A program made the position numbers and the translations under genes. A stretch of 64,000 nucleotides of DNA, from contig OY992832.1 in the NCBI GenBank assembly GCA_963921425.1, positions 31,391,475 through 31,455,474 on the forward strand. The letters are read 5' to 3'. Source of the DNA: Dryas octopetala (taxonomy: Eukaryota > Streptophyta > Magnoliopsida > Rosales > Rosaceae). The notes beneath the pieces were generated by a model. It saw only the letters and a list, made by a program, of their open reading frames with translations. It ran no database searches and was not told the origin of the DNA. Below, one piece after another: positions 34,537 through 54,878 of the stretch (position 1 is the stretch's first letter; every line of letters begins with the position of its first letter).

Positions 34537-35403
34537 CCTTCTTGAAATAAATATATATATATATATATAATGAGTTTCTTATGTAGATAACCTTTGCATG
34601 TCCTAGCCCAAAAAAAATAAAAAAACCTATGCGTCTGCACAACGTCAATTGACCAACATTGCAACAAAAATTTTGTTTTGACCACTCAGCACTTGATTTT
34701 AGTTTGATGCTAGGTTTTTACTTTAGAATTTTGGGTTTTGCAAGCAATTCTACACCCTATGAAATTAAGTTCGTTGAGAAGAGTAAAGAACAATAAAAGA
34801 AGTCGTGCTGATTAATGCAAGAAGCGATTGGCAATTTTATAAAAGGGTTAATTACATATATATATATATCTCAATTATACATCAATCATCATCAGTTGGG
34901 TACTTCTGGTTTAAAAACTTTCATTAGGGTACATCAACTTATGTTTTTTGTCAATTGAATACCTCCGTTAGTCTGACCGTTAGGAGACCGTTAAATACCT
35001 ATGTGGCGCTGACGTGGCACACGCGAACCCCACCATTAAATATTAAAAAATAGCCACATAAACCAAAAATAATAAAAAATTAATAAAACTTTGAAAATGA
35101 TATAAAATATTAAAAAATAATTGAATTTAAAATAAAAAAAAACAAAAGCCCAAACCCAGGCCACCCCCCTCCCCCTCCCCCCGCCCTTCCTCCCCCACCC
35201 TTCCCCCAACCAGGCCACCCCCACCACCTTCCCCACCCCTCCCTCCCAAACCCAGGCCACCCCCCCACCTCCCCCGCCCTTCCCCCCCAAACCCAACCCC
35301 CCTGGCCCACCCCCTCCACCTCCCTCGTCCCTCCCCCCCAAACCCAACCCCCCTGGCCTGTCGCACCCCCCCTCCCACCTAACCCAGCAACACCTCCAAA
35401 GCC

Positions 35404-35715
35404 ATGAGTGAGCCAATTGAGCCTTCAACGTCATCGTTTTCGTCTTCGCCGAAAGACAAAGACCCACCCACCTTGCTGATTCACCCGCGGCGCGAGCCCT
35501 TCCAGCATGGGCTGCTGCCCATCCCCAAGCTCATCACGCCAAGCTCGTCCTCGACACCCTGTCCTCGGTCATTCATTCCGAGTCCGACCAGCTCGTCCGG
35601 GCCAAGCCTGATGCGTTCGACGAGGTTGGAGCCGATGTGCATGATCTGGTTTTGTTCCTCTACATTTAGTCGTACAAGAAGTTGCTGCCCCGGACGCACA
35701 AGGACTCAGCTGCTT
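35404..35715 (+). pseudogene. Captured 5' exon of a TBCC-domain (C-CAP/cofactor C-like) protein
   Basis: MSEPIEPSTSSF at 35404, then LLIHPRREPFQHGLLPIPKLI (35478-35540); after a loss that shifts the frame, the sequence continues as HAKLVLDTLSSVIHSESDQL, then VGADVHDLVLFLYI, a TAG stop, and SYKKLLPRTHKDSA (to about 35715). This order matches my memory of the N terminus of plant TBCC domain-containing protein 1-like proteins (HPRREPFEHGLLPIPKLIF...SYKRLLPRAHKDSASVADVWPS). Between PKLI and HAKL the host protein has more residues, so the copy also carries an internal deletion. Not functional as such, although chimeric transcription is possible. Confidence 0.7.
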
Positions 35716-36702
35716 TCAAGTCAGGTTGTTGTGGTTCGTAGAAAGAGGGAAGGTTCTGTTGGTTGCAATGATTTCGGTTTTGAGGCGAAACTCGATTACT
35801 TTATGGTGGGCGCCTCTGTTAGAACTCTCAACTACCAGCATTAGTATTAAAAATAGTTTATATATATATATATTTTTTTTTCTTCTCCCAATTGTGGAAT
35901 TTATAAGATGACATCTTCTATCTTTTCATCATCTTTCCATTCTAGGGGGCCTGTTGTCATAAGCCTCTGTTGTGCTGCTTGTCTTGATGTAGATAGATAA
36001 TCAGGTTTATATTCAGGTTTGAGCTTCTTGTTGACTGGTGATATTTATAAAGTATGTCTCAAAGGTTCAAACTGTTGTTTATCTACCTTCCTGCAGTCAA
36101 CCTATCATTCAGCTCTTATTTTATATCATTGGTCATTGCTTCTCCACATTTTTAATAGTATACTGATACTGACAGTACAATGAATGAACCAATCCCAGAA
36201 CCCAGATGCTTTTTATTATTTAATAATTGAGTGAGCCTAGATTGGGCTTTGGGTGAGAGAACAGTAGATTCAGAACAATGTGCGCATATGGCTAAATAAT
36301 TCTTGCAGATTTGTATTCTTCCCTCCTGCTTAGAGAGATCTAAGTAGAAGAGAGAAGAGAGTTAATAACATTTAAAAGTAATATAAAAAAAAATTAAAGA
36401 GATCATATACAAATGTGTCTGTTAATGCAATTGCATATGCATGTGAGTACTGCCATGGTGGAAGATCATAAATATTTGGCCAACCTCGTCCTTCAAGTTA
36501 CTCTTGTGTAATTTGATGCAATAAAGAGTTTTCTTTTTGTTAGAATCCATCTTCGTTTGGCAAAAATTATCTACAGTGGCAAAGCAAACAGTATCAGCCT
36601 CAGGAAATCCCCCAGGCCTCTCCGTAGAGATACAAGTACATGGGACAAGTCACAGATCTGCCACAGACCAAAGATAAGCTTCCGTCTGTGTAGCTTGTCC
36701 CA

Positions 36703-36765
36703 CGCACAAGGACTCAGCTGCCGTCGCCGATGTTTGGCCTTCAACGTCTGCTTTCGATGGAGGAG
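36703..36765 (+). pseudogene. Second captured fragment of the same TBCC-domain gene
   Basis: Reads HKDSAAVADVWPSTSAFDG, the segment that follows the one captured at 35404-35715 (the HKDSA residues are duplicated at the junction). It then runs into the right terminal repeat. Indicates that two pieces, or one piece with a rearranged middle, were acquired. Confidence 0.65.
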
Positions 36766-37129
36766 AGTTTCTGGGTTCTGAGCTTCTTTCTGGTTGTGCA
36801 GGGGAGGCGGTGGGGATTTGGGCTTTTGTTTTTTTTATTTTTAAATTCAATTATTTTTTAATATTTTATATCATTTTCAAAGTTTTATTAATTTTTTATT
36901 AATTTTGGTTTACGTGGCTATTTTTTAATATTTAATGGTGGGGTCCGCGTGTGCCACGTCAGCGCCACATAGGTATTTAACGGTCTTCCTAACGGTCAGA
37001 CTAACGGAGGTATTCAATTGACAAAAAACATAAGTTGATGCACCCTAATGAAAGTTTTTAAACCAGAGGTACCCAACTGATGATTGGTGTATAGTTGAGG
37101 TATATATATGTAATTAACCCTTTATAAAA

Positions 37130-37770
37130 CATTGCTGAGAGATCAATATCCTTGCCAAACTTTTGGTGCCAAAAATCTGTAAAAAAAAAAAACAAAAATA
37201 GAAAAGTGCGATTAACGCTACCTGAAATATATATATATATATATACACATTAATGTTCACCCGCTCATATAACCACACAATAATGAATTTTAATGATCAG
37301 AACTCTCCATATTTGAGGGCATCATTTAAATATAAGCACTCAAAATGAAATTTCTTTAGAAATAAAACAATCCTACATGGAAAATTGGTGTATATCTAAT
37401 TAAACAAAACAAAGGGTTAAACTTAGAATGGGGCTTCCAAAATAAAGTTCTGTCTAATTATCTATTGAATATAAAATTTTATATTAGTGTATTATACATC
37501 AACGTACTAGTTATTAAGTTATTAGTTTAGTGATACTTTACTTGTTAGTGTTGGAAGAAGTGTCAATTCTACTCCCCTCCTCCAAATAATTTATCTTTTT
37601 TTCTTTAAATTGAAAAAAAAAACTTTATATATATAGTCATCATATGCTACTTTTTGTGGGGCAACATAAAAAGGTATAGTGTGATCGAGTGCATAATGAG
37701 GTTTCTCTTTCGTTATATAGGCGATCGATGTCGAGCAAACTTTCACTCTTAGCTTAACTAGCAAAGGAAG
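37130..37770. other. Upstream region of the receptor kinase gene
   Basis: About 640 bp of AT-rich sequence between the Pack-MULE and the receptor kinase start codon. TATA-like 'tatatatatag' at about 37626-37636 lies 135-145 bp upstream of the ATG and could be the core promoter. Low certainty. Confidence 0.35.
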
Positions 37771-48134
<10,364 letters not shown>

Positions 48135-48624
48135 ACATTTTCCAACCCTTGAAATCTTAAGACCGATGGAGGCATTCTAGCTAGCTAGATTGGTGATGAC
48201 GCGTGTGACAAGTGTGCATGGAGTTGTTATCTATGATTGCAAGCACTTTTGTGTGTATTGAACCATTTATCTATGATTGCAGCCATTGTCTATTAATATA
48301 CAATAAATTTTGAATTTGGTGTATCTCATTATTTCTTTCAGGCTGCTTTATCAAAAATTATGTTGCTTGCTTCGTGCATCGATCATTGAAGACAAAGTGG
48401 AGGCACATTCCTTTGAGACACAGGTGTTATATCTATAGGTGGTACATTTGAGGACTGCTAATGCTTATGGTAGTTTTTGGAAAAATAGAAACCACAGTGT
48501 CCCCAAAGATACCAGTGACAGAATAACCTCAGCCCATGACTAATGAAATCAAATCCTATTTACGCAGTCAGACATAACAAGTAGAGATACTACTTCGTAA
48601 GTTCATCTTTTATAGCAGAGAATG
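48135..48624. other. 3' flank of the receptor kinase gene
   Basis: Contains AATAAATTTT-like polyadenylation context near 48301-48310. The piece 48360-48480 has a counterpart at about 1570-1640. Confidence 0.4.
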
Positions 48625-49139
48625 GTCTTAACTAAGGAGTAAAATTTTGGTTTCGAGGAAATTTTCGCTGAAATTTTGATAAAAATTTCAACTTCGACAA
48701 AATTAGACAAAAACAACGAAAATTGATATCAAAATACGGAAATTTTGAATGAAATTTGACCATATGTTTATCTAACATATTATCTATTACATTGATTAAA
48801 AACATTGAAGAAATCAAATTATATAGTAGGTTTCATGTGATATAATGTGAATATAATGCGCGCTGAAGGTAAATACTATAAAAAAATGCGTCATTAATTA
48901 ATAATTATATAAATAACACATCAAATTTATTTATATTATAATATTAAATAATAAATTAAATAAATATTCAATAAAATGAATATAATGCGTGTTGGATAAA
49001 TAAGTATTAAATTTATTTTCATGCATATACTGTTAAATAAACATGATTCATTAATTAATAATTACATAAAAATAAACTCTTTTTAAGGAATATATATATT
49101 TTTTTTTTGGCCAATCTTTTTAGGGTTTTTTTTTTTAAA

Positions 49140-49275
49140 GTCCATTTTTTAAAATTTACTATTCATCTAGCCCACACGCTACAGTAAAATACTGTAGCGG
49201 CCCACTTTTAAAAAACCGGTGCTACAGTAACAGCGCTACAGTGACGCCGTTACTGTAGCGCGCTACAGTATTTTT
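49140..49275. repeat. Cluster of CTACAGTA palindromic motifs
   Basis: GCTACAGTA or TACTGTAGC occurs about eight times in 110 bp in both orientations, flanked by A/T runs. Looks like a terminus of a further small transposon or a subterminal repeat cluster. Confidence 0.5.
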
Positions 49276-49449
49276 AAAAAATGTCATTTTTTCCCTTCAT
49301 TTTTTATTTTTTCATTTCAATGCCAATTGGTACATAAACTACCCAAAAAAAAAAAAATTCATAATTTTGGTATTTTTCATTTCATAAACATATTAAATAA
49401 TAACCAATATAAAATACAAAAAATCAAGATAAGGCATCCATAATCTTTT

Positions 49450-50250
49450 ACGTTTTAATAGTAAATATAATTGTTACTATTAAATAGTAACAATCACCTA
49501 TTGCTACTGCCGAACAGTGGCAATCAAGTATTATCATTGTTTGATAGTAACAATCACTTATTACTACCGTCTGGTAGTGACAATAAGATATTGTTATTGT
49601 TTGATAGTAACAATCACATATTGCTACTGTCTGACAGTAACAATCACATGTTGAAGATAACTAATATATCTTATTACTGTCATACAATAACAATCACCAA
49701 AATTCAGAGATTAACAATCACCTAATTGCTACTGTCACACAATAACAATCACCTGATTGCTACTGTCACACAGTAACAAATCAGGTGATTGTTAATTTGC
49801 TACTATCACACAGTAACAATCACCTAATTGCTACTGTCACAATGACAATTATTATAATAATTACCACTATCGAACAATTACTATTCTCACTGTGCCAAAA
49901 AAAAACCCAGAAACAATATACATATACAAATCTTATGTATTTTTCTAACATAAACACATAAAAAATAAAAATCTTTGTCTTCTTCTTTTTTTCTTTTTGC
50001 TGAAGCAGCCATGTACCTCCTTTTTTTTTTTTTTTTCTTTTTAACAATAGCCACTGTCAAAAAAATAGCCACTGTCAAAAAAATGCTATTTAACAATTGT
50101 CACTATCAAAAACAGATAATACAAGTAACATGTTCTATATGCTTGTCAAAAACAGTCATAGCCCCACTTACATATTGCTACTGCTTGTTAGTAACAATCA
50201 TAACCTCACTTACATATTGTTACCGACAAGCAGTAACAATTATAAGATGA
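49450..50250. repeat. Degenerate minisatellite (GTAACAATCACCTATTGCTACT units)
   Basis: Units of about 22-40 bp containing 'gtaacaatcac' and 'ttgctactgtc' recur some 20 times in both senses (GTAACAATC and TGCTACTGTC). Tails off past 49850 and reappears at 50165-50240. Confidence 0.65.
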
Positions 50251-50589
50251 ATTAGCACATATAGATATAGAACAGTTTATCAGATGAATTAGAATGCTGC
50301 ATACATTCCAGTATTAATAGAACAACCTCAGGTGTCTAAGGAGTTAAACAAGACAGTGACTTGAGGTTGTCAATGATAAGCTATTGCTTGACAATTTTAA
50401 CATCTTTTGACAGAAATGATATAAACCAATATACATCAAAGATCTGAAAAGTTACTGCACAAGAAAAGCAATAGATTTGTCATATAAACTTTTAACAAGT
50501 AAAGGCATTTATATGTTCACACTTATAACATCTGAACAGGTTAATGTAATTCGAAAATCCATAGTGCAAATAAGAGGGTAGCATACATA

Positions 50590-50710
50590 TATACCTCACA
50601 TCCTTCCAGAAAGACTTCTGGTCCAACTTGGGAACAAGAAGACTAGCAACAACAACGGAATCTGTAATCTGCGAAAGGTAAAGGTGCAATAAGCTCCACA
50701 CCAGAAGTAA
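50590..50710 (-). pseudogene. Exon-like fragment, unidentified
   Basis: The minus strand reads QITDSVVVASLLVPKLDQ then KSFWKDVR, ending at a donor-like 'gtatata'. It looks like a real exon in composition, but I do not recognise the protein. Lies within the hAT-type element. Confidence 0.3.
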
Positions 50711-51524
50711 AAAATTTATACCAAAACTCTGTAACCAAGGAGCACAAATGTGACGAGATAGAAGTATGATCATTGTAGGGCACAAGATAATTACCGAAAA
50801 TATATTCACTGGATCCCTAATATAAGAGGCAGCTAAACTAATTCCAATGAAAAATCAACTGAATCAAAGCCAACCGACCTGTCACTAATTATAATATCAG
50901 ATATAGAAACCATGGATATCAACAAATAAGATAAAAGCATTGTGTCTTCAGAGTTCTCACCAATGCAAGGAAAGAAAAATGATTAGAAATTCATACATCC
51001 AAGCATCAATATCTTAATCAACACCAGGCAAACTCTTCCTCTACATTATACTGCCTAACGTTTTCACCCTCTCACTTATGCCATCAATTTAAGAATTGGA
51101 GTTTGGCTGGAATCCAACATCTTCTCCAACATGCTAAGAAAAACATCAATGAACTAATTATGATTAGAATACTGCAGAAGAGAAACAAAAGTAAAGAAAG
51201 GTACGCTAGTTCTTTGTTGATTCAAGCCTCCACTGGTTGCAATCGCCAAATACCTATTAGGATGCGTAACTGCTTCAAATAATAGTAGAAGAATGATAGA
51301 AACAAGATTTAATTAGTTGATAAAGTGAATTCCAAAACCCTAGATCTTGGTATACTGAAAATGGAAGCTACGGTTTCCAAATATCAAACCTTTGAGAAGA
51401 CTAGTTATCTGGCCCTTATGGACTATTACTTATTTCAAGTTTTTCCTGTAAGCACTAATCGAAATCTATAGCCCATGTCAATAACAAGGACAACAACATT
51501 AGGGGTAGTGATCTTAAGTGAGAG

Positions 51525-51590
51525 AGTACCTGGCCAGAGTTTGAAAGGAAATGGCCTCCATAAACCTATTTTTAGCACAAGATGCAGATC
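51525..51590 (-). pseudogene. Exon-like fragment, unidentified
   Basis: The minus strand reads GLWRPFPFKLWP and reaches a donor-like CCAG|GTACTC. Possibly part of the same captured gene as the neighbouring fragments. Not recognised. Confidence 0.25.
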
Positions 51591-51668
51591 TAATTGAAAT
51601 TGATCAAGGCAAAATTGAATCACAGATCAAAACGAGTAAATCAACAACAGAAATAGAGAATCGAAGCT

Positions 51669-51885
51669 ATGGAGAGAGAGAGATATGGATACCTGGATAC
51701 CGTGCTCGATGACCAGTCCACCACCAACCCCATCGACGCCATCGACGATTCGAAGCCTACTTCGCCGAAAACGATTCGATTCCCAAGGCCTGCATCAGGA
51801 CCAGCTTCGCCAGCGCGAAGAAGCTCTGCGAGCAAATCTTCCAGGGCATCGGCACAGCTATTCAACAACAAGCTATGAGCCAACG
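51669..51885 (+). pseudogene. Captured 5' coding fragment, unidentified
   Basis: Starts MERERYGYLDTVLDDQSTTN then PIDAIDDSK; after a one-base slip near 51753 it continues AYFAENDSIPKACIRTSF, ASAKKLCEQIFQGIG. GC content is above the surroundings, as in a coding exon. I do not recognise the protein. No continuation is seen after 51885. Confidence 0.4.
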
Positions 51886-52349
51886 AGGTGAGACAGAGTG
51901 AGGTCAGAGAGAGAGACGGAGAAAACAAGACGGAGAAGAAAGGAACGTTAAAATGTGGACCGGATTAGGTGTTATTGGACCTCCTTCAAAACAAGAAAAA
52001 AGCACAGGGTCTTAAAGGTATAAAGAGCCCAAATTTGGGTTTTATAATCATTTACTTATCTTTTTAAGGGATATATTTTTTTTTTGACCAAAGGATATTT
52101 AAACATAAGTTGAGGCACTAAATTTTCCTCCTTTATTCCCACCACAAAAAAGACACCTTTTATTTTGGGCCATGCATACCTGGGCCCAAGATATTGCCCA
52201 AGCCATCAAGAACCAAACCTACTAGCTTACTAGGCCATCATGGCCATTTCAACCCCACAATTCCCAATTCTGAAATTACCAATCTGAAACACTGCAAAAA
52301 CTCTAACACTTGCAGCAACACAGAGAGCTACCACCAACGAAGAAGAGGA

Positions 52350-52613
52350 AATGGGAAAGGTTCCACCATCACTGCACTCATCAGTTTCAACCGCTCATCA
52401 GAAAACCAACTTCTTTAGTCCCACAAGAGTCTCCATCTCCATCTGATAAACCCCGTCACTTTCCCAAGAAAACCCCACCCCAACTTTCCGAGAAAACCCA
52501 ACAACAACAACCAACCTTTAGAAACCCGTTAAACTCCCCAAACCTCTCAGATGCCAAGAAGGTCTTCAACTCTATAGTCACCACCACAAAAACCCCACTT
52601 GACCTTCGCCCCT
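52350..52613 (+). pseudogene. N-terminal fragment of a PPR protein (At2g17670-like)
   Basis: Starts MGKVPPSLHSSVSTAHQKT at 52350; after a frame slip it reads FPKKTPPQLSEKTQQQQ and NPLNSPNLSDAKKVFNSIV, ending KTPLDLR at about 52610. The MGKVPPS start and the TLSDAKKLFNSI...PLDLKFHNS pattern are those I recall for the Arabidopsis PPR protein At2g17670. No PPR motifs remain: the fragment stops before them and is followed by a CT tract and the transposon's right subterminal repeats. Confidence 0.6.
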
Positions 52614-52664
52614 AACTTCATCTCTCTCTCTCTCTCTCTCGCCGTTCCTCTTTCACCCCTAAGT

Positions 52665-52816
52665 CGATATTTTAGCTGAAATTTTGGGAATTTCGGCGAA
52701 ATTATGGAAATTTCGCCAAAATTTTTGAAATTTCGACGAAAATATTTTAGTATTGTTATAAAATTTCTCCCTCACCAAAAAACGAAAATTTCGGCGAGTC
52801 AAAATTTTCCTCCTTG
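52665..52816. repeat. Right subterminal repeats of the hAT-type element
   Basis: Several 'gaaatttcggcgaaatt'/'aaatttcgacgaaaat' units, also found inverted at 48640-48720 and at 58400-58520. Confidence 0.6.
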
Positions 52817-52824
52817 GTCTTAAC

Positions 52825-53424
52825 ATCAAAAATTGATACAAAAATAGTACATAAAATAACAGGACAACCATTCAGCATAAACTATGAGCTCCAAGACTCG
52901 TTTGCTAATAGGAGAACCTCAGTTCTCCCGAGGAACACACACCTGTCACTTCGATTTAAGTTTGTTAATACTAACTAATTTAGAAGCGTCAAGACATGAC
53001 TTGAGATGTCATTAAGTACAATTTAATATGCATAAAAGGTATAAAAAATTAAAATGTCTCGAGGTACCAAGTTAAATTATATTGATCTTGGGTTGATTTA
53101 TATAGATTTGGAATTAATTGTATAATTTTGGGTTGATTTTGATTTGTATAATTATATGATTTTGGGTTAATTTTGAATCTTTAATCGTATAATTTTGGAA
53201 TTGATTGTATAATTTTAGGTTGATTTTGATTTGTATGATTTGTGTAATTTGTATGATATATAAATATTGATATGGAAGTTGAAAGTGGTGATATGATATG
53301 GAATTGGAATTGGTATGATTTGTTAATAGCATCTAATATGTATCATGTATGGAATTGCCGAATTGGTAATTTAAAATTAGTGAAATTAATATGGAGTTGG
53401 TAATAAATTAATAATTAATATGAA
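52825..53424. other. AT-rich leader of the hAT transposase region
   Basis: Repeats of 'ttttgggttgattttgattt' and 'ataattttgg' (53090-53240). Probably non-coding leader or intron of the hAT gene interrupted by the MULE at 53425. No gene. Confidence 0.4.
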
Positions 53425-54627
53425 GAGCAAAATGCATCATTGGTCCACTTATTATTGTGGTTTTCTCATATTAGTCCACAAATTAATTTTTGTCCCATGT
53501 TGGTCCACGAATTAATCAAAATGCCCCAAGTTGATCCAATCCGTCAAATATGTGTCAACGTCCATCAAAAATAAATTATGTGATGTACACGTGGGTTTTT
53601 TGGAGGGCAAATAAGGGTTTTCACACTATACCAGGTTTTTCACAAAAATATAAAAAAATAAAATAACCAAAATCCAAATTAAAAAAACTCAGCAGAATGG
53701 GAACCTAGAGGTTGAATGCAGGGGCTTGGATCAAGTGGACTCACTGGTTTTGATACCAAGCACTAACAGGGCAAGATTCCTTATCAATTAGCTGGTAAGC
53801 TCTTTAAGAAAGCTTAAGCATCCTAACACAGAGGGAATTCCTTTGGTAAGCTCTTTGAGACATTTATCTCCCCGACTCTTTCTCTCTCTCCACAACCTCT
53901 GCACATCTCTTTCCTCACACATCTATCTATCCTTTTTGTCTGCAACTTAATTCACTCATTAATCCACCCAAAAGCAAGATGAGGTTAAGAGGAGTGAGAT
54001 TATACCATTGATGGCTCGAGATCGCCGCTAGTTTCGCCAGAAAAAGAGGAGGAAGCCGATGGCCTTTCCCTGGTCGATTTGCCGTCGTCGAGTGTCGGCT
54101 TGGCAATTGGAGGTCACCATCACACTCACCATGTTGAGACGAAAAAGATAAGGGCGGTGGAAGGTCCTAAAGCTGCCGAAAACGATGAAGTCACCGGAGA
54201 AGCCGATCGGGTTGACTTCTTTGATGGGCTACTGTGGTGGGTTTCGGGCAAACCAACCCAACCAGAAAAGAGGGACTGGAGAGAGGGTTCTCTCACCGTC
54301 GGCTCGACGTCGCCTGGCTGGATCGGCTCAGAAACGGCGAAGGTAGAGGTTGTGGAAAGAGAGAGAGAGTCAGGGAGAGAGGAGAGAAAGAAGAAAAAAT
54401 AATAATAAAGGAGGATGCAATTATGGTGTGAAAACCCTTATTTGCCTTCCAAAAAACCCACGTGTACATCACGTGATCTGTTTTTGACGGACGTTGACAC
54501 ATATTTGACGGATCGGACCAACTTAAGGCATTTTAATTAATTCGTGGACCAACATGAAACAAAAATTAGTTTGTGGACTAACATGGGAAAACCGCAATAG
54601 TAAGTGGACCAATGGTGTATTTCGCTC
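53425..54627. mobile_element. Mutator-like element with 10-bp target duplication
   Basis: TTAATATGAA flanks both ends (53415-53424 and 54628-54637). Long TIRs of about 200 bp: GAGCAAAATGCATCATTGGT at the left, inverse ending ACCAATGGTGTATTTCGCTC at the right; both include 'acgtgtacatcac' and 'aaaacccttatttgcc'. No transposase; the interior holds a probable captured exon. 1203 bp. Confidence 0.85.
54025..54402 (+). pseudogene. Captured open frame inside the MULE, unidentified
   Basis: Open for about 120 codons without a clear start: PEKEEEADGLSLVDLP, VGLAIGGHHHTHH, NDEVTGEADRVDFFDG, WREGSLTVGSTSPG, then a charged Arg/Glu/Lys tail. GC content well above the flanks suggests a captured exon. I do not recognise it; the minus strand is also partly open, so direction is uncertain. 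Confidence 0.3.
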
Positions 54628-54878
54628 TTAATATGAAATTAGTAATATGGAAATAAAATTGGTGATATGATATGAAATTACAAATTAGTAATATGGAAAT
54701 ATGAAATTGTCAATTAATAATATGAATATGATATGAAATTACTAATTAGTAATAAGTTAATAACTAATATGATATTAATTTCTTGGTGATATACTGATAT
54801 GATATTAATATGAAATTTAATTGTTATTGTTATTGTGTTATTGTGTATGTCTTTTTGTTATTAGGAGTTTAGGATTCA

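Larger units (their letters stand above)
34845..37120. mobile_element. Pack-MULE carrying TBCC-domain gene fragments
   Basis: Terminal inverted repeats of about 310 bp, beginning GGGTTAATTACATATATATA at 34845 and ending with its inverse (TATATGTAATTAACCC) at 37120; a perfect 9-bp target duplication TTTATAAAA flanks it (34836-34844 and 37121-37129). Both TIRs contain 'gctgacgtggca'/'tgccacgtcagc'. Interior: C-rich tract (35150-35390), then exon fragments of a host gene with intron-like sequence. No mudrA-like transposase. This is the defining structure of a Pack-MULE. Confidence 0.9.
48633..52816. mobile_element. Non-autonomous hAT element carrying host gene fragments
   Basis: An exact 8-bp direct repeat GTCTTAAC flanks it (48625-48632 and 52817-52824). 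Ends TAAGGAGTAAAATTTTGG and (inverse) CAAGGAGGAAAATTTTGA form 18-bp TIRs, followed by subterminal 'gaaattttcgacgaaa'-type repeats. The left subterminal 240 bp matches, inverted, 58245-58526 at the end of the hAT transposase region, tying it to that family. The interior has no transposase but has a minisatellite, several exon-like fragments and a PPR gene fragment: the 'Pack' situation known for MULEs, here with hAT-type ends. Confidence 0.72.

Noticed and set aside
35036-35467. Gly-rich open frames on the minus strand in the Pack-MULE
   Set aside because: They follow from the C-rich tract; the real coding similarity is on the + strand at 35404.
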